From Clostridia bacterium (lineage in GTDB: Bacteria; Bacillota; Clostridia; Oscillospirales; CAG-272), in contig JAFYBI010000187.1 in assembly GCA_017540285.1 (NCBI GenBank), positions 1-5,796 on the forward strand: a DNA stretch of 5,796 nt, in the 5' to 3' direction. Below, in pieces: positions 5,291 through 5,796 of the stretch (within the stretch, counting starts at the first letter, position 1; each line of letters starts with the position of its first letter). The notes under the pieces were generated by a model. It was not told where the DNA came from. It was given only the letters and a program-made list of their open reading frames with translations, and made no database searches. The position numbers and the translations under genes were made by a program.

Positions 5291-5516
5291 AAGGCGATGA
5301 CGGAACGAGTAGGTGTCCCGGGCGACCGGGTGCCGCGTCGAAGAGAGCCGGGCTTGGTGGGATCCGGTACGCGGCGGCACGCGAAAATCACTCCCGAGCC
5401 GCAGGGTGAAGGCACGTGCCCAAGCCCTCGCCGCAGCCCCGGCGTTAGATGGGGACCGTATCGTGCGTGCGGGTGGTGAAGCAGGTTTTCTGTCCCGGAT
5501 GATGCCGGGCTTTTTT
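5291..5516 (+). ncRNA. T-box riboswitch leader, isoleucine-specific
   Basis: T-box leaders read uncharged tRNA and let transcription continue into aminoacyl-tRNA synthetase genes. Parts visible in order: a K-turn at the base of Stem I (GGC-GATGA at 5293-5300 facing GA-GCC at 5396-5400); the specifier loop with AGTA (5308-5311) opposite GAA (5383-5385) and specifier ATC (5387-5389) followed by A, an Ile codon; a 7-bp Stem I helix 5332-5338/5369-5375; the distal AGAGA (5342-5346) and GGTGGGA (5356-5362) elements of the interlocked T-loops; Stem II (5403-5406/5425-5428); a IIA/B-type pseudoknot (GCCG 5430-5433/CGGC 5440-5443, loop CCC with GGG at 5451-5454); and an antiterminator GGG-TGGTGAA-GCAG...CTGT-CCC (5471-5496). 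TGGT fits the A-CCA end of tRNA-Ile. An extra hairpin branches from Stem I at 5317-5330. The Ile reading agrees with ileS downstream. Confidence 0.93.
5494..5516 (+). terminator. Intrinsic terminator of the T-box leader
   Basis: CCCGG (5494-5498) and CCGGG (5505-5509) form a GC-only stem with a 6-nt loop, followed by TTTTTT (5511-5516) and, after a G, five more T. Its 5' arm shares CCC (5494-5496) with the antiterminator, so the two folds exclude each other, as expected of a T-box switch. Confidence 0.88.
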
Positions 5517-5557
5517 GTTTTTCCGAAGTGCGCGAATCACACATCAATGGAGGCATC

Positions 5558-5796
5558 ATGTACAGCAAGGTCAACACAAACCTGAATTTCGTGGAGCGCG
5601 AACGCGAGACTCTGAAATTCTGGAACGAGAACGACATCTTCAAGAAGCAGCTCGCCGAGAGCGAGGGGCGCCCGGGCTATACCTTCTACGACGGCCCGCC
5701 GACCGCGAACGGAAAGCCCCACATCGGCCACGTGCTCACCCGCGTCATCAAGGACCTCATCCCGCGCTACCGCTGGATGAAGGGCTGCGACGTCCC
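5558..5796 (+). CDS. ileS: Isoleucyl-tRNA synthetase, IleS2-like, 5' end only
   Basis: This class I synthetase charges tRNA-Ile. Only 79 codons are in the window. The N-terminus NLNFVERERETLKFW (8-22), then YDGPPTANGKPHIGHVLTRV (44-63) with the HIGH signature PHIGH (54-58), then KDLIPRYRWMKG, is characteristic of IleRS. The PPTANGKPHIGH form, rather than PPYANGxxHIGH, points to the eukaryote-like type 2 clade, which is generally poorly inhibited by mupirocin. The ATG at 5558 follows GGAGG (5549-5553) with a short 4-nt gap, and the conserved N-terminal pattern begins immediately. It is controlled by the Ile T-box directly upstream. The editing domain and KMSKS lie beyond the right edge. Confidence 0.95.
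   Translation, partial: MYSKVNTNLNFVERERETLKFWNENDIFKKQLAESEGRPGYTFYDGPPTANGKPHIGHVLTRVIKDLIPRYRWMKGCDV

Noticed and set aside
5297..5585. Plus-strand open frames inside the T-box leader
   Set aside because: They coincide with conserved T-box elements and have no ribosome binding site; the RNA structure explains the sequence.
5116..5643. 175-codon minus-strand open frame over the promoters, T-box and ileS start
   Set aside because: It crosses two strong promoters and a structured RNA, and its translation shows no recognisable domain.

Overview
The window looks like a piece of chromosome from a GC-rich member of the Bacillota, most likely an uncultured or gut-type Clostridia (Oscillospiraceae-like). 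That assignment is an inference. It rests on an isoleucine T-box riboswitch ahead of ileS, A/G-rich Shine-Dalgarno sequences (AAAGGA, GGAGG), sigma-A-type promoters lying in AT-rich islands, and strongly GC-biased codon use. No mobile element, CRISPR array, rRNA or tRNA is visible. Every coding region has an intact frame.

Left third (1-1875, minus strand): a housekeeping rpsO-pnp unit. A near-consensus promoter (1847-1875) is followed by a structured leader of about 120 nt, then rpsO (ribosomal protein S15, 1454-1720). Next comes a hairpin-dense intergenic stretch with no U-tract terminator, then pnp (polynucleotide phosphorylase), which runs off the left edge. The hairpins recall the rpsO-pnp processing region known from other bacteria.

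Centre (1876-2939): an AT-rich intergenic region carries an inverted repeat and a plus-strand promoter for a MarR-family regulator (2045-2506). The end of this gene overlaps, tail to tail, a convergent O6-alkylguanine-DNA alkyltransferase gene (2478-2939, minus).

Right centre (2478-5214, minus strand): a compact three-gene operon reads, in transcription order, a TIM-barrel protein of the xylose isomerase/endonuclease IV superfamily, an ADP-ribosylglycohydrolase-family protein with an N-terminal extension of about 100 residues, and the alkyltransferase, joined to the previous gene by an ATGA overlap. It has its own extended -10 promoter at 5186-5214. The operon mixes an ADP-ribosyl hydrolase fold, an AP-endonuclease fold and a DNA-alkylation repair enzyme. 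It may be a sugar or nucleoside salvage unit with a repair gene attached, or a nucleic-acid damage unit; the sequence alone cannot decide.

Right edge (5247-5796, plus strand): a divergent consensus promoter drives an Ile-specific T-box leader with an identifiable K-turn, specifier loop (AUC), T-loop motif, IIA/B-type pseudoknot, antiterminator and terminator. It precedes the 5' end of ileS, encoding an isoleucyl-tRNA synthetase of the eukaryote-like (IleS2) type. The T-box has two unusual details: an extra GNRA-capped hairpin inside Stem I and a non-canonical antiterminator bulge (UGGUGAA).
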